Part shown: positions 13,045-26,344 of the stretch, in pieces
Layout: every line of letters begins with the position of its first letter
Numbering within the stretch: the first letter of the stretch is position 1
Source: Panorpa germanica
Lineage: Eukaryota; Arthropoda; Insecta; Mecoptera; Panorpidae
NCBI GenBank assembly: GCA_963678705.1
Contig: OY783205.1
Coordinates: 6,386,001-6,450,000, forward strand
Reading direction: 5' to 3'
Length of the DNA: 64,000 nucleotides
The notes under the pieces: generated by a model
Database searches by the model: none
What the model saw: only the letters and a program-made list of their open reading frames with translations
What the model was told of the DNA's origin: nothing
Position numbers and translations under genes: made by a program

Positions 13045-16000
13045 TCATTCTAATATATAGAACACTGCGTGTAGTTCAACTTTGGCATGATCAGATACAG
13101 ATTCAGGTTTTATTGACAAATCGTTGTATTCCTGCCAATTACCTCCTAGTCGTCTGCAATAAGCCAAGTAATGGCCCTCAATAAACGCCACAACGCCTGA
13201 TATTCTTAAAATAAATAAATTTTTGATGTTATTTACAACAATATGCATAAAATACGAATATTAACAAGTGTAATAAATATACCTATAACGTAAATTAGTT
13301 TTAGATTCCTCACTATTTTCGAGTTGCAAATTTAAATAAAGTGGAAGCTCACTTAATTTACATCTTTTTCCTCTCGGTCCGCGCTTTTCGTCCCGTACAT
13401 CTAATTCAATAAATAGATATTTTTGAGGAACAGTGACACGAGTTGCCATTGCTTTAAAGCAAAATGGACAACGAACGTTGAAAATTTTGTGATAAAATTG
13501 TAAAGCTTTTTCATGAGCTTTAAATCCATGTCTTGTTATTATTCTGTGGTTAGCACTTATAGCTGGAATAGTTTGCGTATAAATTTGACACAAACTATTT
13601 GAGCATGAAGTAGTTTCAATAACACTTGGTGCAGCTTCATGTAATTTTTCCCAAAGCTTGATGACGTTATCTTGGCAATTTATGTAGGGAGCCAAGTTGA
13701 TTTTTAAACTATTTTCCTCCAATTTTTTTGTGTCAAAAATAGGATGTAAAATAGCCATTCGTTGTTCGTATATTTCCTGCGTTGCTCCGGTCTTTATGAA
13801 ACTTTTAACAAATTTAAATATTGAAAGGTCAGAATTATTTATGAAGTGACGATAATGAGTATTATCGATTGCTGCTGTGAAGATAATTTGAACTATTGAG
13901 TCAAAGGGGCAAGTATTCAATGCTGTCCATTTAATTCCTTTAAATTTAACTGGACCGGTTTTATTACCGTTACGAAGTAAAAAATCTTTTCTTTTTTTGG
14001 TACCTTCAGATTTTTCATCATCTACTAAATTATTCAATAGAGCAACTTCTGGACATTTTTGGAAGTAATGACCGTTTTTTTTCTTCATCATTTTTTGTTT
14101 CATCATGTTTTCTATTGCTAAAGATAAAGGATCACTATCTTGTTTTACTGTCAAAAATTCATGAGTATTTTTTTTTTCATTATCGAGATATATTGTGGAT
14201 GATGATAAATTAGAAATACTATCATCTAGAGAATCAGTAGAAGTAACAGTAACAATTTGAAAGTCAGTATTTAATAATCCGACATCAATAGTTTCGTGAT
14301 TTTCTACACTAGTGATACTAATATCGAGGCAATAATTTTTGTCTTCATCAAAATTTCGGTTGTCACTAGAATCATTTTGATCCTCTAACGAAACCACAGA
14401 ATCATTTTGATTGGTTTTATGTTTAAATGATAGTTCTTTATCAGAGCTGTTGATTTTTTCATTAATAATACTAGTGTTTATATTTGAGTCTTCATGTTTT
14501 TCTTGAATACTTATAGAGCTATAGTTGTGATCATCACCAATGTTGAATGCAGTTACAGAGTCATTTTGATCAATATTTTTCTCTGCTAAATTCGTATCTT
14601 CCACCAAGTCAATAGGATTCTCCGACACGGTAGCTGAATCATTATGTTCAACCTGATCCGGCACATTTCCGTAATCTGTTGCCCAATCATAATCTGTCGC
14701 AGTTTCATTTTTACCGAATCCTTTCCAGTTTTCATACTCATTCTCTTCTTTTGATTTCTTCTGATACTCGTTGGAAGAATTATCGACTACAAATTTCGTT
14801 AGTTTTGATCGGAATATATTAACTCCACCTAAAATGTCAGCAATATGTAATTTTAAAAACTTGTTTACTGTCGTAGGTAATTTTACTTTTTTTCTCAAAT
14901 TCATTTTCAGGTCTTTGAAGTCTGTTTCAACGTAACAAGAAGTTGGCCGTGACATAGTCTTAGGTGTGCATACTTTTGTCCAAAGTGGAAAATCTTTCAT
15001 CTTATCAACGAGATCAGCATACAGGCCTGGGACATAATGAGTGTTAAGCTTTTGACCAATAAAAATTGTTGTATTAACTTTTTTACAAAGATTTTCAATC
15101 CATGTTACAAGAGCTACTGACCACCCGTTGTCATTAGTAGCTTTTGATGATAGTTCTTCTAAAATTACAGTTTTATCAGGATCAACTTCAACAGAATCGA
15201 TAACAGTAAGATCAGGATTCCGTTTTGCCACTAATTCTTCTAAATATTTTCTAGCTTCACCTGGAGTCATCACGCGGTCACCCATAGCAATGATTGTATC
15301 TTCAAACTCTGTGCTACACACTATTAATGTCATCATAAAAATTTCCTCCAAGTTAGATAGTTCTTCACAATCAATCATCAATGCGACACAGTATAGAAAA
15401 AATGATTTTACGATTTTATGCAGGGCAGTTTGAAAACATTTCCAACTGCTAACTGCATGAAGGAAGTGTGCTGCATCCAATCTAATGAAAGTACGTGGTT
15501 GTAAATTAGCACTGGTGGTTACACTTTCAAACAAAAAGTTAATATAATCTTTTAAAGATTTACCATTAAATGCAACAGACATTGCATTTAAAAGAGCTCG
15601 GGATCCATCAGAGACTGCTTGCTGTGGTAAATTAACTTTTTCTGCCCATTCAGAAAGCCAAAAGGCAATAAACTTTGCACTATGCTTTTCTGATAGCATT
15701 TGATAAACCGGAATCGAAGTATGATCAAAATTAATAACAATTTGATACAGGAATATATGACCAGTTTTTTTATCTCGAGAATCTGACAGTTTTTTAACTA
15801 ATCCACCAGTTGCATCAATCTCTATTGATGAGTGTTGTTTGTGAATTCGCCTATATTCTGCGTAAGTGTGAAATTGTGTTGGAGTTGCATAGAAGACAAA
15901 GAATGGTGAATCACCAATCCATAAAATAGAATTAACATACGATGGATCCTGATTCATCTTGCGTATAGCTAATATCATATCTCTTCGATCATCAGAATGA

Positions 16001-16911
16001 ATTCCAAGTTCTTCATCTGTCGCCTCTTTTTTAGCTTGGTGAAGTGTGCTTGAATTGTATAAAAAAGGCGATCCAGTATCTCCAGGTTTTAAAATGGTTT
16101 TAGCTTCTTCCTTCCTCCAACCTAGAACACCAGAACGTAGTAATTTTGGCTGAACTTCTTTACGTTTTTTACCATTAAGAGGACGTTTTACATCAGCATG
16201 CTTGGAATAACGTGTATCCCTACACTTCATGGTAATAACAACTGGCCCGTCATCTAAAGGAGGATCTTTAATAATTCCACGAACAGAGTTAAGACAAGAG
16301 CGATCTTTACATCGTCCATTCATGACTGCATAGTTATTACTTCCATTAATTTTACCACGTTTAAATACAAAAGCACATTTGAGACGGTATTGTTCCCAAA
16401 AAGCGAATGAAACAATATTTGTCCACACACCAGGTTCAAAACCATAGTACTTGCGACCATTATAAATAAATGGTTTGTCATGTTTCATTAGATTCCATTG
16501 CTCTCGTGTAATTGTAACGTGGAAATCTTCACACTCATCATCGTTGTCACTCACAGTAGATTCAAGTTCACCATTTTTTTCATTATTATTATCACTGTCA
16601 TTGTCATTTAAATCATTTGTAGTATTAGAATTATCAGAACTGGCAGTTGAAACATTCAAATTAGAGGAAATATTTTCATTATTCTGGATAAAAATCCCAC
16701 ATTTTTCTCGAGCAAGTGTTAAAATTTTCCTTCTATTTTGCCGTACATTAATCCTTACAGCTGGGACTTTCCACAATCCTTTTAATTCATCAGATATATC
16801 TTGCCATACTCTCGAGCTATGTTCTGGCAATTTATCAGTATTAAAGTATGTTATATACTTTATTAACGCATTAACTGCCAAATCAACAGGTACTACTGAT
16901 ATTGCTGGCAT
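13045..16911 (-). CDS. MULE-NOF transposase fused to a USP-like (peptidase C19) domain, two coding exons
   Basis: The upstream exon is 16911-13283 and the downstream exon 13204-13045, with a 78-bp GT-AG intron at 13205-13282 that keeps the frame. The N-terminus has a MADF/Myb-like region (SRVWQDISDELKGLWKVP). The transposase core has EIDATGGLVKKL, HIFLYQIVI and VSDGSRALLNAM, resembling NOF-type Mutator-like transposases. An acidic Asn/Ser-rich linker carries repeated QNDS motifs. The C-terminus looks like a ubiquitin-specific protease: Cys box NTCPFDSIVQIIF, zinc-ribbon cysteines (CSNSLC, RCPFC) and, after the intron, the His box GHYLAYCRR with WQEYNDL. ATG 16911 is chosen. A TTTTTTCCAG acceptor just upstream leaves room for a 5' exon. 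Confidence 0.8.
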
Positions 16912-16929
16912 TATATTAATATATTTCAC

Positions 16930-17331
16930 ACAATATTCTGGAAAAAATAAAGAAATTCATTAGCATTTAAATAATTAAGATTTTTAAAGTGGTTACAATT
17001 ACTTACTGAACAAACTACTAATCGTCGTTATACTCTGCCTAATGTGATTAATATAAATTAATTTTTATAGTAAAAATTACCTGTACTTTCAAAGTTTTGT
17101 TTGTAATAATTTACATATTTAGCTTCAATGTTTACATATATAAATTTAGAACTGAAAAATCATTTATTTCACGGTAAACAACCACGTAGCTACCATAACC
17201 TCTATGCGACTTTGTATTTAATTATTTATAATTAAATGATATGTGTAAAGTCCTTGGTCGTTAATTAAATTATGATGAATAATATATTTTTTTTTTTATT
17301 TTTATTTATTTATTAGTTTATTATTTTATTA
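16930..17331. other. 5' flank of the NOF transposase gene
   Basis: AT-rich DNA between the transposase start and the right TIR. It should hold the promoter and perhaps a 5' untranslated exon, given the acceptor-like TTTATTTTTTCCAG just upstream of the coding start. No coding sequence is seen. Confidence 0.4.
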
Positions 17332-17793
17332 GTTTATTTTTTTATTTTTTTAATTAAACTGTATACCAATTAATTGCTCCTTCAGGATTTAAAATTGTAT
17401 TTTCTTTTTCACGATTAAAACAACCGCGTAGAAAGTTTAAACGTATGGTTGACGCATGCGCAATACACAAATTTTGCAAACATACATTCAACTAATTAAA
17501 ATAGTTAATTAAACAAAAAATGAGTAATTTCGAAAGAGAACAAATGTATTTTATGCACGAACAATCGAAAATAAATATTTACAAGTCATTATCGACGGAA
17601 AAATATTAAAGATTGCAATAGGGGGGCTAACTTGAAGGTATATTTTTAATTAATTTTTTTTAAATAAATAAATGGGGAACAAACAATTATTAACAGCGAA
17701 CAATTAAGAACAAACGATGAACAAACGAATTAATAGAAAAAAAGTCGAAAATAGAAAAAAAAAATATTTTTGAGGGGCTAACTTTGGTGAACT
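17332..17793 (-). repeat. MULE-NOF right terminal inverted repeat
   Basis: Inverted copy of 9517-9975. It runs from the shared GTTTATTTTTTTATTTTTTT block to the terminal GGGGCTAACTTTGGTGA. The copies differ mainly in homopolymer lengths. Confidence 0.85.
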
Positions 17794-17920
17794 GACAGAT
17801 CAAGCATGTGGTCGAACCATGTTTATTTGCAACAACGAAATATTCTTCTTCCCATATGTCTTGAAATACTCTCTTCTCGTCGGACATTTTTCGATTGTAT
17901 TTCGAAGACACTCCCGCCAT
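17794..17920 (-). pseudogene. hAT transposase, N-terminal fragment
   Basis: From ATG 17920 the frame encodes about 40 residues including SDEKRVFQDIWEEEYFVV and STTCLIC, the first half of a BED-type zinc finger. It is cut at 17794 by the MULE-NOF element, and the rest is at 9516-7752. The 11-bp target duplication lies within the finger codons. Confidence 0.8.
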
Positions 17921-18387
17921 TATGGGCAATTAAATTATAACAAAACAATATTAAATAAGACAGCAAAAAATGCTATTTTATCCGTATTCCGCGTTATGTT
18001 TACTTGAAATAAAGCCACAACACTATAACTCATTGACGCATTCAAGTTCGGAGCTGTCAAATATTTACGTGTTGCCACAAGCAAAATTATTTGCGCGCAT
18101 ACTTGTCTGTCAAATAATGTTTGTTTTTTGGTAATAAATCTAACGTGTGCAATAGCAACACTCTTATACCAGATTTGATGTTGACAGTTGACACAACAAA
18201 GACAATCCTCTTCGGGTGTCACTATCTTGTACATCAAAGTCGAAATTAATCTCAAGATATAAGAAATATAGAATTCCAGATTTTTAATATCATGTTACTG
18301 ATAATAAATGTGTTTAGGGCCGCACAAAAAAGCCTTACGGGCCGCATGCGGCCCGCGGGCCGCAGGTTGAGTATGGTTGGTCTAGCG

Positions 18388-18900
18388 GAAGAACGACGAG
18401 ATGTTACAACTGCAACGACACCGGGCACATGATGCGTGATTGTTCGAAACCACTGACAAAATGCAACTTGCAACAGGCATGGCCATACTAACAGGCTTGT
18501 GTCGTAAGTACACAGGGTATTTTCAGGAACGTCTATGTCCATATCCGTTAAAAATCCGTATCAGTTGACGGTATATGAGAATGGCTTTAAAACAAAATGT
18601 TTGTTAGACACGGGCAGTAGTAACGCACTTATCAGACGATCAATGGCAGTGCTGTCGTAATTCAAGACGATCAGTTAACACAAGCAGTGCTAGTCGGTCG
18701 CGATTTCATAGATCAGCCAGAAGTGATGTTAATAAAATTATCTAATAACGTGACAATACGGTCACAGCAGCTGTTAGCGATAAGCATAATATAATTAATA
18801 AACTTCAATTAAATGGACTGAATTTAAAACAGCAACAGAAACGTCGCGAATTGTTGTATGATTTTCAAGATTGCATTTCTATCGCTTTAGCAGATCTAAA
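18388..18900 (+). pseudogene. Gypsy-like gag zinc knuckle and protease, broken
   Basis: Directly after the hAT insertion, gag resumes with a CCHC knuckle (CYNCNDTGHMMRDC). From about 18533 an aspartic-protease frame follows with LLDTGSSNALIRRS, and further on LVGRDFIDQPEVM. Frames change between these blocks. Reverse transcriptase and integrase are not recognisable beyond 18900, so the copy is truncated. Confidence 0.75.
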
Positions 18901-18939
18901 GTTCTTATCTAATATGTTTTTAAGATATTCTGATACTTT

Positions 18940-20590
18940 ATATCGGCGGTTTCTTTTCTTGTATTGTTTAATAAGTTATATATAATAAATAACAACGTTC
19001 ATGATCCCTTGGTCAAGTCCAACAAAGCAGTGACCACATGACAAGGCGCAACTATTATGACCAAATGTAACGACAGTCTTTGAAAACCACAAGTATTTGT
19101 CACTGAAGCAATAGTATGTTCTCTCGATAATAAACCGTTGCAAGGAGGCGCTGTGACGACACAGAAACTTGAACTATTAAAGAAGGTAAACAAACAATCA
19201 AAGTTTATTGAATATTTTGAAAGTTATGCACTGCACTTATTGATTAAAGAAAGTCAAATAATTGATAGATAAAATATAGATTTTTACGCAGTAAATGTTG
19301 ATCTTAATATAAAAGAAACAAGAGAATCGATGATAAAAGAGTACGAAATCTACAAGCAGTGATGAAAATGTAAAAATCGTAAACGATTACGATCGTAGAA
19401 TCGTAAAATATTTTAATTGGGTTAAATGCTCTAATGTGTAAACGCTGCATCCGAAGTATTCTATCAGGATGCTCTCTCACTTTTGTAAATAACTCCGATT
19501 CATTATAACGACATTGAAGAAGTTTGCACTAATTTATTTTCCAAACAAAGATCCACAGCAGGTAAACTATCAGTTAATAAATAATTTCTGAGAATTGAAA
19601 TTACTATTATTTTATATGTCGTTGTTTGCTAGTTATTTATTAACATGTGTCTTAAAGGACCGTGGTCCTAAGAAGCCCGTATTAATAAAAAATAATGTGT
19701 TTTATTAAATTTATAATTTTACGTTACACTTAATTAAAATACTAAAGCCTCATTCCCACTCACTGTTTTGATATTTAATTTACTGTTTTTATTTAATATT
19801 GTAATCTATATTTCAGGTTCTCGTTTAAGCATTCCTTTTCTCATATGTGTTTTAATTTAAGTTTAGTTAATTTAGTTGGTCGTTAGTACTATAAATTTTG
19901 ACAGTTCGACAAATTTGTATGTGAAATAATTAAAATTGCTATTTTTAATAACAATTAGTAATAGAAATTGTTTTCACTTCTATATTTTTCAAAAACTGGC
20001 ATTAAACTTCTTTTAAAAGTAACTCCTACTGCATTTTGACAGATTGTCAAATTTTGGAGGTTATAATAAATATAGTTTTACCTAATTTAATATTTTTAAT
20101 TTAAAACATTGGACATTGTAAGGTTCTAAAAATAAATTAAATTAAAATTTGTCGTGCTAAGTAAGTGATGGTATTGAAATTTTTTGAATATTTTTTGTTC
20201 TTGTAATATTTTACGCAGTTTGGCTGTCAAGAAGTAATGTCTTCAGCCACAACTCTCATGTGTTTCACAACTGAAATTCTAATTTAAGTAAAGCACGCAC
20301 GCACAACAGCACCAAGTGTATCAAAAGTATCAGGATGGCATGTCGTGTAAGAGACAACGATCAAAATAGAACTAGGGTGTAGTTCGGCTTGGCGCATAAC
20401 GTGAATATACTACTGAATGCAGACTCATGTTCTCCTGTTGAGAAAACGGATTTACAAACCGCTTCTTGGTGAAGTAAAAGTACACACTACACAAAAGTAA
20501 TTTTTGCTTGCAATGAGTTTTTTAATTTTGGAATTTAGTAGTTATAAACTATACTACCAACACCCATTTGTTTACTTTAAATATACTGAT
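18940..20590. repeat. Diverged long duplication B, copy 1
   Basis: This stretch aligns by eye with 23840-25470 in the same orientation. Shared blocks include GTTCATGATCCCTTGGTCAA, ATATTTGTCACTGA-like sequence and TTTTTGCTTGCAATGAGTTT. Spacing between blocks is nearly conserved (offset about 4.9 kb). Similarity is patchy. No gene is recognised in either copy. Confidence 0.6.
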
Positions 20591-23500
20591 CTACATATTT
20601 TCATTTTGATTGTCACTATATTTTATTTTAACTACACATTTAGGTTGACATTTTAGGTGAGTTTTAGATATAGCTGTACAGCAGTTTGTGGAGGTATACA
20701 GTATTAGGAAATATTACTCAAGACAGATATTCAATTGATTAGGTATGTTCCGAATGTAATCATTAGGCAAGCGCTAAAAATACTTAAATAATATGCACTT
20801 ATTTTTGTTAAATTTGAAAGTAAAACGATAAGATATATGCAAGTAAGTTTTCAGAAACGAAGTTTTAATTATTATTATTCAGTTATCTTTAAAGTCTTGT
20901 TATTCATGAAAATTAGTATTTGACATGGTATATATTTTAAAATATTCAAACATAAAACTCTTTCCATCAGCTCGCAATATTTTTTATATCTACTGAAAGA
21001 TCCTTTCACATCAACTTAATCTGCTGCTACTTTAGTAGAACTGTATACCATATCTTCCTTCCTTCCTTTCTTTCTAAAATGTGATTAAATGTTCATTTTT
21101 GTGCCAAATGATCCATATTTTATTATACTTTTATTATACATACTTTTTATTTTTTGTTCTACTTCTAGCAGACTTTCTGACAACTCCAAATTTTAAATTA
21201 AAATAAAATATAAAACAAAAATATAAACAAACGAAACAAAAATATAAACAAATAATTTAATACCTTGCCGGAACATCATTGAAACCAGCTCAAATAAATA
21301 TGTATTTTATATAAAATATGCAGAAATATGTAAACTCATGTAAAACTTATAATTATTATTATTTAATTATTAATTATATTATTAAACTTATAATCATTGG
21401 CGGCGTAATGATCACATATTAGGAGATAATGTATTACACATATAGAAGTCCTCGATATCAAAATACAACCAAGTATCGTAGGAGGTCGTCGGTGATACAG
21501 ATTAACATTAAATAGGCCATTGCAAGAAAATTAAAAATGAAAACGATATTTCCGTACTCATTATATCCTCCTACATCAGTGAAAATTTTAAACGACAGAT
21601 TTTTAATCAGTTAATTTAATATTTTCTTATTTTTATTCATGTATATTTTTTGTAAATTATTTATATTGATGGACTTGCTTCAATCAGAAAAACATCAGAA
21701 GAACAGACCGCATCAATTATGGATAATATATCTGATAAGCTGTCTTATTTCAATGATTCTATGATTTGTTTTTATCCCTCTTGACTAGCATTTCATTTAA
21801 TTCCCGAGTGAATAACCGTGTGATTCCTATTCAAAAACGAAGAACTAAATTTGAACAGGACTACATAAACTGAAAAACTCATAAGATTTCAAAGTATATT
21901 TACCGTAGCTCTAGGTAAAACATTATTTGTATGCCTATATATGTTGCCCTGGTTCTCCTGGTGGGATTACCTTGTGCAATCCTATTCATTTGAATTCAAT
22001 TTTGATCAGACGACCACGGTGTCAACTCACTCTACAACTGCACGTCTTCATAAGAAACATAGTAGACTAGTTAGCGAGGGATATCAACTTTGCTGTACTT
22101 CAAAGAAAAAAGATAACCGTTTGACTACATACAAATGACGTCGTGTGAAAGCTAAAAAAGGTAATTTTAAAGAGTTTGTAGCACTGCACGCCAGCAATTT
22201 AGTTCATCAGTATTTAAAATAAGTATTTAGTTAATAAGTATTAAAAAAATTAATCGGTTTTATATTGTGTCTAGAGAAACGTTTTGTCGAACAGTTTTGT
22301 CTTTTGTGTGCACACATTCGTGCACTTACTTGAAATTTCCTTTGAACCATAGTCGTTGAAAGAAATTGCCTGAAAAAAATTACAGACGGCTCTTTTGTAG
22401 CTCTTAGTGAGTGTAACTACGCGACTATAACTCTCTAAGATTGTCTTTGTAAAACATTTGACTGCTTAAACCGAAAAACACAATTCGCAGTATTGGACGT
22501 TGTCTTGTCTAAATTTCAATATTTATTTCACAATTCATCTGAAAATAAACAACTGAACCAATTTTTGTCGAAGTGACATTTGTGTATATAGTGGCAAGAA
22601 TCTCATAGAAACAAGCACTTTTTTTTCAATTTCAAGTTTTCAATTTTCCTTATCCTAAAAACCTTATTCAGACTATTATGAACAGTTAATTAAAAAATTA
22701 GCTCAATCGTTTCAGTCGTTCTCAAGTGATGTGCCTATCAACGAACAGCACGTAATTTATATTTATGAAGACTTTAGCAAATCTACGATGTTTTCGAACC
22801 GGACCAAGAACTGGACATTGGCGGCCCCGTCTACCGCCTACATTAGATTGGCCATTATTTCCAAAGATAAAATTCTTTTCGCACTACCCTCCCATTTGGT
22901 ACCATTGCATAAAAAAACAACCTGTGTCAAATTTCAGGTCAATCGGATAACTGAAAGCGTGCTCCAAAAGCCTTGAAAATCGAAAAATCCCACAATTTTT
23001 TTTTAAAGTTATGATGACATGACTTATTATGATGACATAAAGACATGATTATTTTAGATTAATTATTTTGCAATAAAAAGTCCCAACATTTTTTTTACGG
23101 ATTAACGGATTATGGATATGTATACGGACATTCATTAAAATTAATTGAACACATTGAATTGAAACGATGCACTTAAAGTGACAACTTGTTGCTATAAAAT
23201 TGGTGGTGTCAATCGCACTTGATACAAATAAATATTTTAAGCATAATGAAATCTCGAATGAAGTAAACGCGATGCAGTTTAAGCCTTGAATTTGTTGATG
23301 TAAAATGACTGTAAAAGCAAATACAAATCTTATTAATTGCAGTTTCATACGAATATACCCAATTCCGTTAAAAACCGTGATTTTTATAAGTTGTATATCA
23401 TTTGTACATTGTCAACAGTGCAGTCCTTGATTCTACTGCGTCGATCAGATAATCCTTCCGTAATCAATGGTCGTGCTCATGATATACTTTTCTTTCAAGC

Positions 23501-23839
23501 ATGCACCACAAGAAGAGAATTAACAAAGTACCAAAGGGATCGGTGCTAAGCCCATCGCTGTACAACTATTATATTAATGACTATTAAATTTAATTATATT
23601 GAGTAAAAATTTGTGTTCGCTGGTCAGCCCAAGATGTGATTTACGGCTCATTTAGTCTTTGAACGTGAATTACTAAAATATTATTTACAAATATTTATAT
23701 TTGATCACTTCAGTCTCACCGATATAAGAAGATATTTTTTATTTTATATTATTTTTTAGTATGATATATACATAGTACATTTATATAGGTTACTTTGAAT
23801 ATGGTTTCATGATACCCTGGTACTTTATATATATAATAT
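20591..23839. other. Non-coding AT-rich sequence between copies of duplication B
   Basis: No gene is recognised. A fragment of the SINE 3' body (AGGAGGTCGTCGGTGATA) is present at 21478-21515. A GC-richer patch near 22795-22970 is open in two frames, but without a known motif. Confidence 0.5.
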
Positions 23840-25470
23840 CGGCGGTTTGTTTGGTTGTTGTTAATTTTAGGTTCATTGCGAGAACACATGATACAGGGCA
23901 CAATGTTCATGATCCCTTGGTCAACTTCAACATAGCAATGAGCACATGACATACCGTAACCTTGATGTCCAATGTAACAGACGGCCTTGAAAACAATAAG
24001 TAATATTTGTCACTGACTACGATAAAGCAGCGGTATGTTCTCCTCATAATATACCGTTGCTTGGTGGCGCAGTGTACGAAACAGAAATTTGAATTACTAA
24101 ATAAAGTATTTTCAAAATATTTTCAAACTTCGTCACACGGTTATGATTTAAAATAAATTACGTAATTGATAGACGCATATATGTAGTTATTATCAAATGT
24201 TTTTATTACACATTCACATCAAAAAGTGCTCTATAAATTAATTACGTTATTTATTAAACCTGTATTAAATAAGAAGAGGGGCGGGCGCAGTTACTCTCTC
24301 AGTAATAAATTTATAAAATGTAATAAATAATACATACGTCATAACTGTGTAACTCCTAAACCGATGATTGAACAGGGTTTAGAACCATAACGAATTAATA
24401 ACATTAACTTAACTTATTAACTGAATTAGAACATAACGAACTGCACTGTATAAATTTCGACGTCAGAGTCTCAAATATACAATTATTCTTATTCTAATTC
24501 GCAATAGTATGGAAATTATTAACGATTGAAATAGTCATTTTTGACCATATTTACATTATGAAAAAAAAGTAAAGCAAAAAATTATAAATCTCTGACGTCA
24601 TTTTTTTTGTAACCTTCTTCCTCCTTATCATTACCACATATATTCAAAGATAAGAAGACAAGTTTACATACATTTCGAATGACAGTGATATAAACGATAA
24701 TTTTGTAGTATATAAAATAACACAATTTTTGAATTTTCAACAAAATAAAAACGACAATAGCATATTAATAGCATATTACTAGCATATATTTCAATAATTA
24801 ATATTGAAAAGCTCCCCTATAAAATTAATACACAATCCAGATATGCTTATCTCATTAACCATAAGATTCTTCTAAAAATATAGCCAAAATAGGTAAAAAT
24901 CACGAATGGAATGGGACCCAGCTATAGGAATAGGACTCAGCCATATAACGGCATGTGTAGTGAAATAATGCAAAACTGAATCAAATAAAAATATTAAGAA
25001 CAAGGTAATGTGTGTTGCCATTTGTATATATGTAAGTGTAAACATATTATTTATTTCAATATATGTTATATGGTGGAGTATAATTTAAATATAAAATATA
25101 AAAGAACATTTAATTTATTTTAGAATAATTGTCAAGACATAAGATTAAGAAATAATTAGCCACAACAAAGCATTCTGTATTTTAGAACATTGTTTACGTT
25201 ATTATTGTTTTCCTAGGCATAAATCACCAACAGAAAATGCTCCGTCAAACATTTGCGCAGCAGCACTATGTATATCACTAGTATCAGGGCGACATGTTCT
25301 GTAAGATACGTGAATCTATTTTCATGTTCTCTTGTACACGAAACGGATTTATAAACCGCTCCTTGATGAAGTAAAAATACACACCACGCAAAAGTTATTT
25401 TTGCTTGCAATGAGTTTTTTAGTTAAGGAAGTTAGTAGTGGACAACATTTGTTACCAATACCTATTTGAT
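23840..25470. repeat. Diverged long duplication B, copy 2
   Basis: Partner of 18940-20590, same orientation. It contains GTTCATGATCCCTTGGTCAA near 23906 and TTTTTGCTTGCAATGAGTTT near 25397. The block order is the same as in copy 1. Confidence 0.6.
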
Positions 25471-25884
25471 TATTTAGAATGAAACTGATCAGGATTTTTT
25501 GAAATCGGTTGAAACTATTTTTAATTTTGTGAATAACTTTCTATATCCACACACATTTTATTACTATCTACCTACTAAGATCAATAATTTGAAATACGTT
25601 GTCAATACTCATAACAGTTGTTGCCATCGAAGCATTTCCGTAGACAATGTCAATGATCTGATGCGTATTGTCCGACTCGGACCTAGGTACTATTACCCTA
25701 ATTAGCTGCTGTGAATGATTTATCCTCATTCTAACGAACCTACTACGTTTATATATTTTCTCTTAATATTTAGAGATATATGTCAAGACAGATTTAAGTA
25801 AATGGAGGCATACAGTACCAGATCGAATTTATCTTATCGCCAGCCCATATTTTCTGGGTTTGGTTTGCATTGATTTAGTTCTCT

Positions 25885-26315
25885 CTTAATAAAAAAAGCT
25901 TATTAGACTTATTCTATACAACGTCACCATAATCTTTTACCATTTCTCTAATGTGTAACGGGTACTGGTTGTGACTTGGTGATTTATACTTCGTTAGAGG
26001 AGTAGATTTCCATGCTGCCATTTGAATTATTTTAATGAGTTCTTCCAGAGTATCTTCTAAATTTTCAAGTGTCTTCAGTCGCATGTTGAGACAAATATTT
26101 TCAGATATAAGCTGAAGAAAATAGATAAAATCAGTAGCTAACGTAGCATTAAAATTATTATTGTACTGATTGTTAAATAATCGACAAATGATCAGAAGAA
26201 GACAAGAAATAGTTTTCTGAGACCCCTTTTGTTATAAAGAAATCTAACAAGTCTGGTATTTTCTTTGGATCTGTTGGCCAACAGATACGTCGGTTCGTGT
26301 TAAGTACACAGTCCT
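25885..26315 (-). pseudogene. Jockey-like LINE ORF2 fragment (endonuclease C-terminus)
   Basis: On the minus strand the frame from about 26315 reads DCVLNTNRRICWPTDPKKIP followed by DLLDFFITKGVS. This is the typical C-terminal end of an AP-type endonuclease in jockey-clade non-LTR retrotransposons. After stops and a frame change it continues with a linker containing NLEDTLEELIKIIQMAAWKS, typical of the region before the reverse transcriptase. No RT domain follows, so this is a truncated dead copy. Confidence 0.7.
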
Positions 26316-26344
26316 AAAAAATTAAAATTAAAATATAAATATTG

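Larger units (their letters stand above)
9517..17793 (-). mobile_element. MULE-NOF (Foldback-type) DNA transposon, about 8.3 kb
   Basis: The ends are long inverted repeats of about 460 bp. The outermost bases read TCACCAAAGTTAGCCCCTC on each strand. The direct repeat GACAGATCAAG flanks the element at 9506-9516 and 17794-17804, within the 9-11-bp range of Mutator-like elements. The interior has one large gene on the minus strand (13045-16911) and a gene-free AT-rich 3-kb arm (9976-13044). It interrupts the hAT transposase zinc finger. TIR identity looks very high and the gene is open, so the insertion looks recent. Confidence 0.85.
7476..18379 (-). mobile_element. hAT transposon, interrupted by MULE-NOF
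   Basis: The left end CAATGATACTCAACCT matches the reverse complement of the right end, CAACCATACTCAACCT. Both are flanked by the identical 8-bp GTCTAGCG (7468-7475 and 18380-18387), as hAT elements require. The right subterminal region (18318-18365) is GC-rich with CGGGCCGCATGCGGCCCG, a pattern common in hAT termini. Removing the nested 8.3-kb MULE-NOF and one copy of its target duplication leaves an element of about 2.6 kb. It lies inside gypsy gag. Confidence 0.85.

Noticed and set aside
22731-22976. Coding gene in the GC-richer patch
   Set aside because: Open in two overlapping frames with no recognisable motif and no splice context. Probably an old repeat fragment.
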